Source: Cladobotryum mycophilum
Lineage: Eukaryota > Ascomycota > Sordariomycetes > Hypocreales > Hypocreaceae
Length of the DNA stretch: 64,000 bases
Reading direction: 5' to 3'
Assembly: GCA_036429605.1 (NCBI GenBank)
Contig: CM071591.1
Span: 4,526,001-4,590,000, forward strand
The translations under genes were made by a program, and so were the position numbers. Positions 35,201-48,508 of the stretch are shown here, piece by piece. How positions within the stretch are numbered: position 1 is the stretch's first letter; every line of letters begins with the position of its first letter. The notes below the pieces were generated by a model. That model ran no database searches. It worked only from the letters and a program-made list of their open reading frames with translations, and was not told the DNA's origin.

Positions 35201-38200
35201 ATCGAGATGGGAGTTGGGAGGTAAGATGCTACCGAAGCCCTGATCGTTCCGGAACGGGACGGGCAAACGGGGAAGACACCTCGCCTGACGCTGTGAAACG
35301 TGACGACGGACGGGAGACGGGTATCGGTATGGTGCAGGTTGACAAAGGACGCATGGAAGGATGAATGGAGGTTGAGCAGAGAGGGCCGTGATTCGTCCTA
35401 CCGCCACCCTGCGCACACGTGATACAACAATGGACAATGACAGTGCAGCCAAGAAGTAAGCGGGAATGCGCGCTCTGGCGAGCGATCCTTGACAATCTTC
35501 CACCGTTACATGGCTACAAAGGCCAAGGCGACGGGCAACAAACGGGATGGCTCTGAATCCCGATGGCTACTTATCATGTTTGCCCACCTTATTGAGGTAC
35601 ATCCACCTGCTCATTTGAGTGCATGGACTTCGGCCGATACCTGCTTGGGTCCGAGGATTCGGCGCGATCATTCGCGACTGTTTGCTTCCAGTGCCGCTCG
35701 TATGGCGAGGACAATGGTCACCGCAGGCGATCATAACCGTGTACTATTTCAAATAAGGTCAGAAGCAGCGCTTGTCTTTGACGCAGACGAGAAAACTGCC
35801 AAGTGCGGTGTAGGTTCAGACGAACCTGGAGGGATCCAAGAACGATTCTTCGAGCTATAATGAGAGGGCTTACACACCTGGTTCCAATCCCAAGGTGCGA
35901 AGGCAAGGCTAAAAAGGACGGACCCCACAGAGCGGCGACGCCAGGCAAGACCATTTATCCATACCACGAGCCTGGCTGACCTGTCAGATCTCGCAGTGAC
36001 CTTGCAACCCCAGTAAGCCATGAGCCAGTGACAACAAGATTGCCGCAATAGGGTGTGCGCGAATGACGCATCTCGTTTGTGTCTCTTGGCTTGGTTTATT
36101 TGCTTTTTATGCCGGATAGGTTGGTGCGCCATACAATTCACCATTTGCAATGGTTGTTGGGAGGCTTTTTTTTCCACAGTTGAAAGAAAGGGGGCGTCCA
36201 CGTATTGTCAGTGATGGGTTGATCCCGTCGTATGCCTGCTGTTTGTTTGTTGTCTCTGCTTCTGACCCCTTACCGCTCAATGGCGGAGCGAGGAGAGACA
36301 ACAAGAAGAACAACAACAAACGCAGTGGGTTTAGGCCTACGTGACGGCTGAATAAAGCCATGTTCGGATCAGCACAAATGTACGTGGTACTGCAGCGCAA
36401 GGGGATGATGTATTCGAAAAGAAAGGCCGTGGGCAGATGCGGCTCTTTCAAAAGTTGGTGACTGGTTGCAAGAGGAAATCAACGATGAAGCAAGCAAACC
36501 GTTTTGACCTATGGAGATGGTCAGAGAGCCTACGTTGGTGAAACCTGGAGCGCATGCATCCTTCTCTCTCCATGGGGACACATGATGTGATGCGGCTGTT
36601 TCTCTTGTCGGATACGAAGGATCGAAGGAAGATGCACAACTGGAATAATTGGGCAATTTTTAGTAGCTATGGAGTTACCATCTACACTGTAAATGCGTGC
36701 TTACGGATTGTTGGTTGCATGCACACGGACGCATTGCCTTATACCTGCTACCTAGTGGTAGTTCTCTCAAACACACACAGGTGTACTCATCCTCCTTGAA
36801 AATGGAGACAATACGACAAGCATGCAAGCCCACGCCTTCTCACCACAAGGGTGCCAATGCTCTCTAGACTCAGTCGTGCGCCACGACCGAGTGACGGTCT
36901 CGGGCCAAAGCGTGAGCCGCCTCCGAGCCAAGATCGATGCGAAGTGAACTTGCAGGCCTTGTAAATGTTCTATGGTGGTTCGTGAATGAAGCCCCCAGCT
37001 GCAGGCGGGCCTCGGATGACGATTCTTACCTGCGGAATGGGGCTCTTTTGATCCATTATCCATGCAGTTTGCAGCAAGAGACGGCAACTCAAAATCTGCT
37101 GACTGTTCGGATCCCTGTACTACCGTGCTCCTGACGGACGACTCCTCACAACATGGAGCGGCTTATGGATAGTGCTTCTTTTTAGCGGACCAGCGGCTCA
37201 CTCGCCTGGGCGGCGTATGTCTCGGCTGCCATGCTCCTCCCCCGTGGCAGTGCTCGATGCTTGGCAACTCTGGCCATCTCAATTACCTTTTGTCCTTGGC
37301 CTTTTTGATGCCTTTTTGATGTGCATGGAAGAGATTGATAATAATTTCGGCCTGCCACGGCATGGCAGAGCATTGGTAGAGCGTGGCATGACATGGTGTG
37401 TCCTGGTATCTCACAACGGTCTCCCCTACAAACGTTGCCGGGAAGCAGGCCCCGTGCCAGGCTCAGCCGAACCGAATCCCTGGGGTGGGAGCTCCCGTTT
37501 CCCGTGGGTTATATTAAAAGTATCCTTGTTTTTCGACTTTAGTTGGATGCCCTTGTCGATGTGCGTTCAGCTGATCCTCGTCTCTTCTTCTTGGACCTTC
37601 AGTGGCGGCTTCTTCACACTAAATCCACTTTGCTTATTCGTCCTTGACGGGGGCCAGTTTGCCGATTAAACGGCTGTATCAATCTACATCCAATCTTAAT
37701 TACACCATCCCCTTGCCGCCGTTTGCGCTGGTATAGATTTTACATGGGTGGTCAAAAAGGAGACATTTCTTGTGCGTATGCAGTGTGACGAGATAATGTC
37801 ATAACCCAGCTCGGCAAACAGCAGGTTTCCTGCTCTGTTGAAGTTGGCGGAACGACAGCAAATCAAAACCGCAAAGCCGCCTGCAGACGGATGGAGTGCG
37901 AGGCTTGCGGGCCGTGGACAAACCTCGGAGTCGATACTGATCCATCCGTCTTGACTAGACCGCTCCCAAAGAATTAGTACGCGCGACCTCTTGAGACTTG
38001 GTGGTACTCCGTGCTTTCTGATACAAGAGCACAGTGACTCGGTCATTACCTTTATTGTACGAGCATCACATTCGTGCAAATAGGATGCCAGGATTTCAAA
38101 ACACCCTTGGCAGCCATCGTTGTCCCTTTTCCCACAACCCCTTGTGTTGCCCAACTGCGCGGACTTGCCATTTTGATTAACAGAAGATTAAAACGGCTCA

Positions 38201-39600
38201 AGCCGGGGTAGCGAACGAGGAACAACCTCCAGCTGCTTCCTACTACGAGCTAGTGCAAAAGCGGAGCGAACCGCTGACGGCAAGGTTGAATGAATGGACT
38301 GATGATTCAAATTTTGTTCCGCCATTGCATAGTTCACAACGAATAAAAGACCATACAAGCGGGTATAGGTAGTTGTACGAACACTTTTGCGTACGTACAA
38401 GTACCCGGGGCATTTACACGTCTCAGAGATTTACGAACGGCTTCCACTTTTGCCATATTAATAGAGTCCTTGATCTAGCCGCCACAAAGCCGCTGTCCCG
38501 CTGTCTGGTGGACCGAAGCCGATTCGGAGCCGATAAATGCCTGAGCATTATTTTCATGATCCCGGTGGAAGGTTCCATTCGAGACCTGATGATTAGGCAT
38601 GGGGCGGCTTGCATGGCGAGTCAAATGCGTTGGACTTTACTCCGTACTTTGGGTCATTTATCAAGACTATCGGATCAACTGAAGCCGGGTCGAGCTGAAG
38701 TATTTGCCATCTCTGAATTTCTCAAAGAGGAAATGGTCGAGGAGCATCAAGCGCCTAAGTGCGATTGAGTCTTGCAGCTTGGAGGTTTAGTGAGTCAACC
38801 ACAGGCAGACGGACGGGCAGAGCTCGATATCGGCGTAAAACAAGGGAACTGTTAACGGAACATGGTGTGATTTGCTGATGATCACTGACTCGAGAATTCA
38901 CTGATCCAACCCTCCTTGCCTGCCAGTATGCTTGCTTGCTAGAAGACGCACCAGAGTGCCCACCAACGACCCCGTTCATGAATACCGCAACTATGCATGA
39001 CTGCGTTGGCACTAGCAAGCGATATATGCACAGCACAGCACGAGGAAGAAAGGAAACAATAACAACACCATACTAATCAGCAAGAGTGAGAATTTCGTTA
39101 CTTTGCAGCAGGCTATTACCTCGAGACCCAAGTAGAGGGAAGGAAAGTTGAACAAGAGCACTAAGCGAGTTCGGGCACATGGTATGGTATGGTATTATTA
39201 TCATAATAAGAATAAGCGGGCCAAACAAGCACGCTTCTTGTGCATCCTGCGGCCGTCTCTGCAACCTGCAGCCCGCTGCCCGCTGTCGGGAACGGGCGCC
39301 TCGCGGGACCCCAGACGCTCCAGTTAGTGCCCTGGACGGTCACCTCCTGATTGGGCTCTTGGATGGGGACCCAAGAGTAGAGGACGGACTCTGGAACATG
39401 GTCAGGACCCCCTGGACGGTTTCTGCGACTCAGTGAACGCCACTCCTTTCAGTTGATTTTCCTCTGCTGCGTGGCTGTCTTGCACGCCCCATCCCACCCA
39501 CTCACCCACTCATTCGCCTACCCCATCAACCACTAAGATTGGGCACTCGCAACTGCAATTCAGTCGGGTCACCACTATTACACACCACTACTACGACCTA
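26269..39600. other. Long gene-free tract
   Basis: About 13 kb of mixed-composition sequence. All frames are short and none shows family-like residues, sensible exon phases or signal peptides. It contains GT repeats (27978-28000, 28357-28376), A homopolymers (26619-26632) and TGG/GGT repeats (32750-32780). No tRNA, 5S rRNA or transposon end was recognised by eye. It may hold distal regulatory DNA or unannotated non-coding RNAs. Confidence 0.45.
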
Positions 39601-41041
39601 CCTCATTCTACTGCCACTGCTGCTGAGTTTTCCTGCAACTAACTGGATCTGAGGTGAGGGTGACCTTACTCGTTCATATTGCATCTACTTGGATTTTCCC
39701 TTCCCATTTGCCGTCCATTTTGGACTCGCGCCATTTTCTCCCCTACTCTTCTCTTTCAGCTGTCGTCACTCGGTCATTGTCAGTCTCGCATTGGAGAAGA
39801 AGAAAAAGAATGAGCACCCTGCAAGTGACGCTACCAACACGCCTCCCTATCCCCGAACCTGGACCGAACGCCTTTCCACCCCCTTACTACTAAGAAACAC
39901 CATTCCATTATTATACTAAGGTGCCTTAGCTAGAAGGAGAAGAAAAAAAAAAAAAAAGAGTCGACACCCCCTTTTAATTATAGTGAAGAGCAACACCTCT
40001 AGAGGAAGTAACAGCAGAGCAGCAGCAGCAGCAGTAGCAGTAGGAAAAGAAGAATTACAGGGAAGAAGACGCGCCTTGACCCTTTGAACGTCGTTTGGGA
40101 CACACACCACAACGCGGCATTCGTTCACACTGTACTTTGTTGAACCTGGACTTTCGAACATTGACTCTCCTTCAGTACCAAGGCTGGTGCTGGTCTCGAC
40201 GATTTTGGAACAACGACCAACTGCCTATCTACCTGTCTTTCTCTTATGATTACACACCGACTTACATCCAATCTCTTCTTCCATTTTCACCTACCGCCAT
40301 TTCTCTCTTGTTATTTCTGTTCCTCTTCCTTCTTTCTCCCTCTCCCCCTGTCTCCCTGTCTCTTTTCATTTATTTTTATTTTAGCAAGTCTCCAATTGTA
40401 ACCGGCCAACTCAGTTTCGAAAGTAGACGTCATTATCCGACGTATGCGCATCACATCATATGCATTGTACGCCTCTGACCATCTCGTAAAAGTCAAGCCA
40501 ACCTTTGGGTATTCCTTGATAAACCCGGGCCGGGTTTGGACTGGCGTGGATCGGGCTGGACTTGAGCTTACTCTGAACTTACCATCTGTTCGGACGACTT
40601 GACATTGACTGCCACGCAAAGCCCGAAACTTAATCCAGCTTCGCCTCTCTGAGATTGGGTCATACGGCACCGGATTCCTGGGTCGACTGGAATTGAGGAG
40701 AAAGCTTGGCCTTGCCGCCACCAAGGGCCGAGTCCGTGGAGACTGACATTGACAATTAACAATTCGGCATTAATCAGCATCGGGGAATTGAGGCAGCCAG
40801 CTGAATAATTCCTACATTTCCAACATTTCCTTGGAGATAGAGAGCGAGAGAGCGAGCTGTATCATTGCTCTCGCCTGTTCGCTCGTTCGCTCGCTTGATT
40901 GCGTACGTACATGCTTGCCGCAGGAACCCACTTTTGCTGGTGGCCACCGAACCAAACCTCCTTTGCCGGGCCGGTCTACGTATTCACAGGTATGTTTGAT
41001 TGAATTTAATTTTTGTCATATTTTGATATCTCCGGGGAGGT

Positions 41042-41069
41042 TTTTGTTTGTTTGTTTGTTTGTTTGTGT
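41042..41069. repeat. TTTG microsatellite
   Basis: A run of about seven TTTG units on the plus strand inside the long upstream region of the Zn2Cys6 gene. Confidence 0.85.
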
Positions 41070-41117
41070 GCTTGTGTACTTGCTTGCTTGTACTCTGTGG
41101 TACATGATGATGTGCGA

Positions 41118-41151
41118 AGAGGAAGAAGAAGAAGAAGAAGAAGAAGAAGAA
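41118..41151. repeat. GAA trinucleotide repeat
   Basis: About eleven GAA units in a purine tract. GAA repeats can form triplex DNA. It lies in non-coding sequence. Confidence 0.85.
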
Positions 41152-43793
41152 AGGAAAAAAGAAAAAAAGATACGAGGCTCAAGTATACGGTATAAGCAAC
41201 ATACTATCTGCAGTGGATGTTTATTGCTGTTTGCTGAAGCGAATGCTACCAAATGCTTGCTCCCTTGCCTGCCTTGCCTTGCTCTCCTTGATGCGAAATT
41301 TTTTTCCATCCATTCATGGGTTGCGGTTTAATGGACAGGGCATGCAAGTGCGCGTTTTGGACATACGTACTGTATGTATGTACTCCGTATATGTACAGGT
41401 GCCTATGTATGTGTGCTTGCATTGAGTGATGCAGGCTCTGCATGATGCAGTACTTACGTGGTGAACCTGGTGGTTTGTTGGTCGCAGTACCAACAGCCTC
41501 ATGCATTGCGCCACACGACCTACCCAAGCAAGCAAGCAAGGAAGGAAGCAAGCATTTTTTTCCTGAACAGGGCCTGCTGTCGTCGGTCGCCTTCGCCGTT
41601 GCCGTAGCCGTTGCCGTCATCTTTTTTCCCTCTTTCTCTTTTGGCTGGCCTTGTTTATTTTTCCCCCTGTTTTTATTTTTTATTCTTATTTTTATTCAGA
41701 ATTTTTTTTTAAAAAAAAATAACATTTACGCTTTCTTTTCTATTTTCCCACAATTTCTTCTTCTCCGGCCAAAGTCACTTGTCAAGTTGGCATTTGTGGC
41801 CCGAGCCGATTAGATTTGGTCGCAATTCCGGGCAAAAGCCAAATAAGATCGACCTTGAGCGGATGGAGAGGAGGAGGAGGACGAGTTACCTACTTGCCTA
41901 CCTAGTCTTTGCGTAGCCCTGCAGTTCCTCCCCCCTCTCACTCACTCACTCCTCTCCCCTCCCCTCCCCCATCCCATCCCATCCTATCCTACCTATTCCC
42001 CCATCCTACCCAATCTCCTCAACGCACACGCAAACGCACAAACAACAACGCAATCATTCCAATTGCCCTAAACTTATCCGCTGCACCAGTTCCAGTACCA
42101 GTCCTGGTCCCAGACTTTGCTCTGCTCTTCTCTCTCCCTCTCTGCATTGCACGAAATCTCTCAGTACTAGGTACGCAAGATCAAGTCAAAGGTACTACAA
42201 TTCAATGCACCCCCCTCTCCTCTCATTGAACAATTTGGCTTTTCATCAGCCTTCTTTCGGCAGCCCCAAAAGGAAAGCTACACATGGCATGGTAGACAAG
42301 ACCACCACGCTGCCGAGCCACATCTTGGGGTGTAGCCAAAAAAAAAACAAAAAAAGAAAGAAGGAAGATTCATCATCTCTTTGATTTGGCCATTGCCTTG
42401 GTGATCAAACAGTTTTATTGACTTGACAATTCTCATTAGGCTCTTTCCATCGTCGTCATCAATCAATCAATCAATCAATCAATCGAGTCATCAGACGCTT
42501 AGGTCTGCTGAGAGACAAGAGACATCCATTGATTACATTATTACCTCGTCTTGTTCAGCGCTGCACTTGCACTTGCACGCACCAACGCAACCAACAAACG
42601 AAATAAAAAAAATAAAAATAAAACCCCCACACCCACCGGGCCCCATTTACACACAGGGTACTTGCTGCCACAGCGTACAGCGCACCTAGCACTCTTCTTT
42701 CTTTCAGCACGCCCCCCATCATCCCTCCCCTTCCCCTCCCCTCCCCTCCCCTAACAAACACCCTAACACCCTAAGACGACTACCTACGCCTACCTACGCC
42801 TGCCCACTGTCTGCGGTTTAGTTACCTGTGCTACGCAAGCAACAAGCGCTAGAAAGGCCATCCACTAGCCCCTAGAATTAGCGTGCTGCCCTGCCTTAGC
42901 TGGCCACTGCGCTGGGAACGGCACGACACCGCGGCCACCCGCCCGCTTTTACATTCCCGTCGCCGCCGTCGTCTTTTTTACTTCATCATCTTCCTCCCAT
43001 TCCCCCCATCCATCCATCATTCATCCATCCATCCATCCATACAATCCATACATCCCCCATCCCCCTCCCCCAAAGGGCTCCTCCTCCTTCATTCACTCCC
43101 AAAAGGTCCAACTCCCACCCCCACCAAACCTCTTTTTCCCTCTTCCCGCACCGCAAACCTTAGCAACTACAAAACTACCCAAAAAGCCGGGAGGTGGCCA
43201 ATCAACCTTTTTTTGTTTTCTTCCTCTTTGTCCTTTTTGACTTTTCCTACCTTTTCTGGGGTTGCATCTCACTCTTCTCTTCCCTTTTGCAGCTTTCCAA
43301 TTTCCTTGTTTTCGGGGTGGCTCCTAAGGTTTCGGTATCCCATCACGGACGGGCTCCTGCTTCTACCTCCCCTTCCATCTGCATCTGCCTTTGGACGGTG
43401 GCAACTGTCTTCCTGTCTCGACTTGACTGGATTGCCTTGGCTGGTTGGCTGCCTACCACTGCCGTCTTCCCGAAATAACTCAAATCTCCCCTACTACCTC
43501 CCTACCTACCTTGGTATTTAACTACCTTACCTGCCCGAGTCTGAGCAGCTGAGGTTCACTTTACTCGCCTCTTCATCCTCACCCTCATCCTCACCATTCT
43601 CATCTCACTCTTGGAACTTTTAGTGTTGAGATTCTCTCAAGCAACGACAACAACTCGACAACAACCTCATGCAACTTTGCTGGTCCACCACCCATTGGTC
43701 TTTGGAAGGATAACTGGAATCAACTTGGTCATCTGTATATTTGGCGGCGCGAACCTACATTCCGCCTCCATTCAATAGTCACTTCAACATAGC

Positions 43794-45351
43794 ATGGCCG
43801 AGGATCGGAGTCGTCAAGACTATCCTCAGCAAAGTCGCTCCGAGGACACAAAGTCTCAACCTCCATCACTTTATCCCCGAACCTCTTCTCGAGACGGGAC
43901 TCAGTCGACATCGAGCGACTCTGAAGCTCCTCCCCATACTCGAACAATGGCGACCTCGGTCACTCTTCCGTCTATTCATGACACTCGGTCCGGTAGTTAC
44001 GGCCCGCCACCACCTTCTGCCGGCCGTGGTTACGCAGGTGACCAGCGTTACGCATCCCCAAATACTGTCAACGGATATCCCCCTCCTACTGGGAGCCAGC
44101 CATCACAGGGAACCTATCTTCCACCTCTGCAACCACAAGGAGACCCCCGATCCTCCAACTACCCTCCACCGGATCAGCGAGGCCCTTACTACGAGGAACG
44201 TCGCGCTCCCCCGCCCCATAACTACCCTGATCAGTATTCTTCCGACTACTATTATCGCGCGCCTCAGCCGGCTCATCCTCCAGGAGCTTACCCCCACGAC
44301 TATCGTGCGCACCCAGGCTACAATCAAGAATATGCACAACCAGGTGGCGATCGTCCCCGCGAAGCGCCGAGGCAACGTACTTCAATTGCCTGCAGGTACT
44401 GTCGCAAGCGAAAGGTTTGTGGCAATCTTTGCTGACCAATTCATTTCCAATTGAACTTGTTCTTTTGTTTGCTAACCATTTGTCAATTTATAGATTCGCT
44501 GCAGTGGTCACCAGAATGCCCCTGGTGGCAAATGCCAGAACTGTGCTCGCATGAACCAAGAGTGTATCTTCCAACCCGTATCATCCTCTAGTTCTACGGC
44601 ATTCATTCCCGTATCAGCAGTTCCCGGCGGTGTACCACCCGGTACACAACTTTTTGGAGCGTACGGCCAACCTCTTGCTCCCGGAACCGTGCCTCCTCCT
44701 CCGCCGCCCCCTCCTCATCCATACCAACCCGCAGGAGGCCCGCCACCCCATCATGGAAGCTATTATCACCAACCGGTGCAATCTCCGACAGACTCGTACT
44801 CATCCTACGGTGATCCTAGAGCTGATGAGCAGGTTACTGGTAGACGGCGACGCAGGACGCCGGAGGAGCGGGAAGAAGGGTACAGGCTGCCCCCTCCACG
44901 AACTTCTGGAATTCCGGAAGAAGACCCTCGACGAAGATCACCTGCTGAGTTTTCTAACAATAGCAGTCCTGGCAGTCTCAGCTATCCTCGATACCCCGAG
45001 CCTACGAGAAATAGCCCGCGAAATGCGGCGATGCCTCATCCCACTGCCGCGGGTGGTGGTGGTGGTGGTGATTCACGCTCTCCTGCCGTGCAGAACGGAT
45101 CGAGCGGCGCTTCCACACCAGCACGACAAGCCCCACCTGCTGCTGCTGCCGCTGCCGCCGGCGGTGCTACTGCCACTACTACTGCCACTACCACTTCCAC
45201 CACCTCTCAAGGACAGGGTTCATCTGTCATGAGCCTCAGTAACCTGGTGGAGAAGACGGACATCGATAAGACGATGATTGACCGACTGAATCGACCACGG
45301 GATCCACCTGTTGCTGGTCAGAATGGCGCACAGAGGGAAGGTTCACGCTAG
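43794..45351 (+). CDS. Zn(II)2Cys6 transcription factor
   Basis: Nuclear DNA-binding regulator. Exons 43794-44414 and 44494-45351 (79-bp intron, GTTTGT donor, GCTAAC branch) give 492 residues. The zinc cluster starts at C200 with pattern C-X2-C-X6-C-X10-C-X2-C-X6-C (CRYCRKRKIRC, then CQNCARMNQEC). The intron falls between Lys207 and Ile208 inside it. The first 190 residues are rich in Pro, Tyr, Ser and Gln. The C-terminal half has a Pro8 run, Gly6, Ala8 and Thr-rich tracts, a basic GRRRRRTPEER and a conserved-looking end (SLSNLVEKTDIDKTMIDRL). The fungal-specific MHR transactivation domain is not visible, so this is the small class of C6 factors without it. An exceptionally long non-coding region precedes it. 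The regulon is unknown. Confidence 0.9.
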
Positions 45352-46399
45352 TGGCATGGTGTTGGTTGAGATATAAGGAAAAGTGGGATTTTGATTCCAC
45401 CTCCCGGGGCCCGCCATATAAAGCAGCGGCTTAAAAAAAAAGAGAAAAAAACACGGAAAAAATTGGATGGAGAGGGTTGACGCTGCCGGACAGTTGGTCA
45501 ACTAACCACGCACTCGCAGCTCTCGTGGTAATCGACAGGCTTCATTCTCGAGCGCATCGCTGGTATTTTTCTCTCGTTGACGAGATGATTTTAATCCTGA
45601 TACACACCAAAGGGATTTCGGCAACCTAAAATGCCCTGGAGGGCCCATGGCGGCGTTGGTACAGGACAAGGCGGGACAGCGGGGGCGAGGTTTAGAAGAC
45701 ATCATCCCAGTTTGGCAACGAACTCAAAAGATTTTTTACCTATTGGTTGGCATGTCTGTTATGCTTTTGTTATTTTCACGCCTTATTATTTTCTTCGTCT
45801 CGAATTCCCCGGCACATTTTTGTTCTTTACTTGGGCTTGCATGTTTGTTTTGTACGTGAGAGGGGAAGGGTCACTGTGTTTTTTTTGTTTTGCTTTTTTT
45901 GTTTTTCCTTTCGTCTTTGTTTTTTGGTCGATGCATGTGTTTTCAAAACATCAAAAGGAGGCTCTCTGGGCTTGCCGCATTTATAATCACCAGGTCAACA
46001 CTCTACGTTTTTTTCAGAGAAGACGGATACGCCTCACGGCACCATACGTTTTTTTTATGGTTGGGGGAGGTTTTAGTCACGCCATGAACGATTTTTTTAT
46101 CCTCTGGGATGCCCATCAGATTCTTTGTCTTTTTATTTTTTTATTCTCTCTCTTTTGCATTGATGAATCATCCGTTTTCTCACTACCTACTACTACTATG
46201 GCAACCACAATAACACCACCACAACTACGACTGGGATCGGGAGAGGAGGGATCGCGCAAGCGAGAGTGATATCGGGGCGGTCAGGCGCTGCCTAGGCCTG
46301 GTACGCGGGTAGAGGAGGGAGGGAGGTTTGGGTTTGGACGGAGGGACATTTGGGCGGTGCGGACCGGGCCTGGCAAGAGAGCGGATTGAGTGCAAACTT

Positions 46400-46447
<48 letters not shown>

Positions 46448-47206
46448 GCAGGTTCAGTTTTGGTCTTTGTGTTGGAACGAGCGGTGAAGACGTCATTTCT
46501 TCGCGTTAGCTTACAGAATGTTATGCTAATTCTTACCATATGAACCTTGTCTCTCTGATTCGTCCGTGTGTGTTGTTTCTTCTGCCTTGTTGACTTGATG
46601 GGCCACGATGCATCTAAGGTAGCGATGCATAGGATCTTGATACCCTTTTGGGAATCAAGTACCTTAGCTGACTAGCCATGTCTCCTCTGGACCGTTACAT
46701 TACATGACATTACAGAAGCTTTCTTTTTCCTTCTTTTCCTTCTCCTCTCCCATCCCACCATCACACACGCACATGCACACGCACGCACAGCCAGTCACAC
46801 GCCTCTTTCTTGCTGCTTTTTCGCTGTTGTTCCTTTGGTGGGCTCCGATGCGTTGCTTGACCCCATTGAGAGCTAGTGTAAGTGGAATAAAAATCAAATA
46901 TTTCTTTGCTGACCCCGTCTTAATTAAGTGAACTGGTTCGTGCTAAACAGAGGGGAGGAGACCGCCATAATCACCACCACCAACAACACAGACCCCCGCC
47001 GCCCTCTTTTTCTCTCTCGCTCTCTCTGTGTCAAGCCTTGTTGCTCCCCTCCCCCTTCCCCCTCCAAGTTCTCTAGGTCCGCCCTCGTTGGTGCGTCCGT
47101 CCGTTCAAGTTCCGAGCTCTCCACTTTAAAAACTCTCCTCCACTCCTTTAGATACGAGAGCGAACGCCGAGCAAGGTGGTGCTAGTAATACCTAAAGAGA
47201 GAGAGA
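45352..47206. other. 3' flank of the Zn2Cys6 gene, low-complexity
   Basis: T-rich sequence (45870-46150) followed by a CT repeat (46400-46446) and C/T-rich DNA up to the transposon insertion. Open frames here are simple-sequence translations only. Confidence 0.5.
46400..46446. repeat. CT dinucleotide repeat
   Basis: A nearly pure CT tract of about 45 bp with single interruptions. Confidence 0.85.
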
Positions 47207-47214
47207 CACACGGG

Positions 47215-47234
47215 CAGAGTGGCCAACAATGCAA
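47215..47234 (+). repeat. hAT left terminal inverted repeat (20 bp)
   Basis: Exact reverse complement of 48509-48528. Preceded directly by the CACACGGG target duplication. Confidence 0.93.
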
Positions 47235-47605
47235 CGACGTCAACGAAATTAATTGAATTGACTATCAACGGTCAATTCAATCAATTCAACGTCGGCCTCC
47301 ATCAGTTATCAATTCAATCAATACAAAAACCCCGTTGATTAAAAGAATTGACGAGATTAACAGGTGGGTTATATTACCCTACAGGGAGCTATTTTACCTT
47401 AGAGGATGCCATTGCAACTGGTCAAAGGGAACTCATACTAGCCACCACCACTGGAATGTAAATCGATTAAAAACAAACAAACAACGCGTCACGCGTAATA
47501 AGGTAATAAAAATAAGCATTATATGTAGTCTCTTGTTATTATAGAGTAATTAGGGATTTTATTAATTTATTAAATATAGATCTTATATTAAGTCCTTAAC
47601 TCTAG

Positions 47606-48082
47606 GCGGACGATTTATCTAGCTCTTCTAAAGAATCTTCTTTACCTTCCCTTTTATAAACTAATAATAAAGCATAGAAAGACTTCCCTTGGATAAAATT
47701 CCTAGGGTATACGAAAACAACGCGCTCCGGAGTTCTTATATCGTGGATATAGTGATACGGTTTTGATATCGAGTTATAAATGAACCCTAAGCAGAAGAAA
47801 TAGGTATGCCAGTGTTATATAAAGAAATGGGAACCAATTTCTTTTAACGCTCGTGGTATTGTAAACGTCGAACACCATCTCTGCGAGGCCTATAGCCTGG
47901 ACGATCCAATAGGAAAACAGAAACGAAAGAGATGTGAAGAAAGCCCTCTTCTCCCTGTTAAGCAATGGACGATTGATATAATGTTCGACCTTAATGCTTA
48001 TCTTCCGAGAGATCAGGCTATAATTATCTATGATCGGGATGGCGATGACTCTTTGATTATGGTTAAGAGCAGTGTTAATTAA
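47606..48082 (+). pseudogene. hAT transposase N-terminal/BED finger remnant
   Basis: One continuous frame (codons in phase with the ATG at 47780) reads as a Ser/acid-rich start (SSSSKESSLPSLL). A Trp-containing segment with SWI and YGFDIEL follows. Then comes a BED-type finger: VCQCYIKKWEP with two Cys, SFNARGIVNVEHHLCEAY with the His pair, the last His position now Tyr. A basic KQKRKR stretch and about 50 more residues end at TAA 48080-48082. The frame has six internal stops at 47657, 47675, 47750, 47753, 47777 and 47801. Each can arise from a sense codon by one G-to-A or C-to-T change (CAA, CAG, TGG, CGA), matching RIP-type damage. The catalytic and dimerisation parts of a hAT transposase are missing. 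A coding-like minus-strand frame overlaps it and is judged a shadow. Confidence 0.65.
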
Positions 48083-48508
48083 AGAAAGTATTATAGAGAG
48101 GGAAGAGGTAGTGATGGGTGAGGAGAATAGCGATAGCGAAAATAGGGCTGCGAAAATGCTATAGAATGATATAGAGTCGTGTAAGAAGAATAGTATATAC
48201 TAGCTCTAGCTATTATAATATCCTAGATAAGATATATATATGATTAAAATAAGTGAATAAACGAATAAATATATATAATCATTGCTAGCTAGTATTATTG
48301 TTATTAACTAGCGATCTAAATAAGGGAGGGGAGAGGAGAGTGTGTGAGAGAGAGCGGCGACGATGGCGGCTAACTAATTAGTAGTTGCGGTTAATGTTAT
48401 TAATTTTAATTTTAATCAATTCAATATGAGGTCTCCATTGATCAATCAATATGAGGTCTGTCGTTGAATGCGTCAATTCAATCAACGAGAGTGCTCAAGT
48501 TGAATTGA

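Larger units (their letters stand above)
39601..43793 (+). promoter_or_regulatory. Pyrimidine-rich upstream region/leader of the Zn2Cys6 gene
   Basis: From about 39600 the plus strand becomes strongly C/T-rich (39650-39780, 40200-40380, 41610-41760, 41920-42170, 42690-42760, 42960-43640). Simple repeats are interspersed: TTTG at 41042-41069, GAA at 41118-41151, AATC at 42460-42484 and CATC/CCAT at 43003-43060. Such composition is typical of fungal promoters and long 5' UTRs. A leader of up to 4 kb with unrecognised introns is inferred, not shown. Confidence 0.4.

Noticed and set aside
42747..42775. Telomere-like CCCTAACACCCTAA
   Set aside because: Only two imperfect units in a C-rich tract inside the promoter region; not a telomere or a convincing interstitial telomere.
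42883..43521. 212-codon plus-strand open frame
   Set aside because: Pro/Ser/His/Leu low complexity arising from a CT-rich leader.
47626..47965. Coding-like minus-strand frame within the hAT element
   Set aside because: It overlaps the plus-strand transposase frame that carries BED-finger residues; the minus reading has no recognisable domain and several stops, so it is treated as a shadow.
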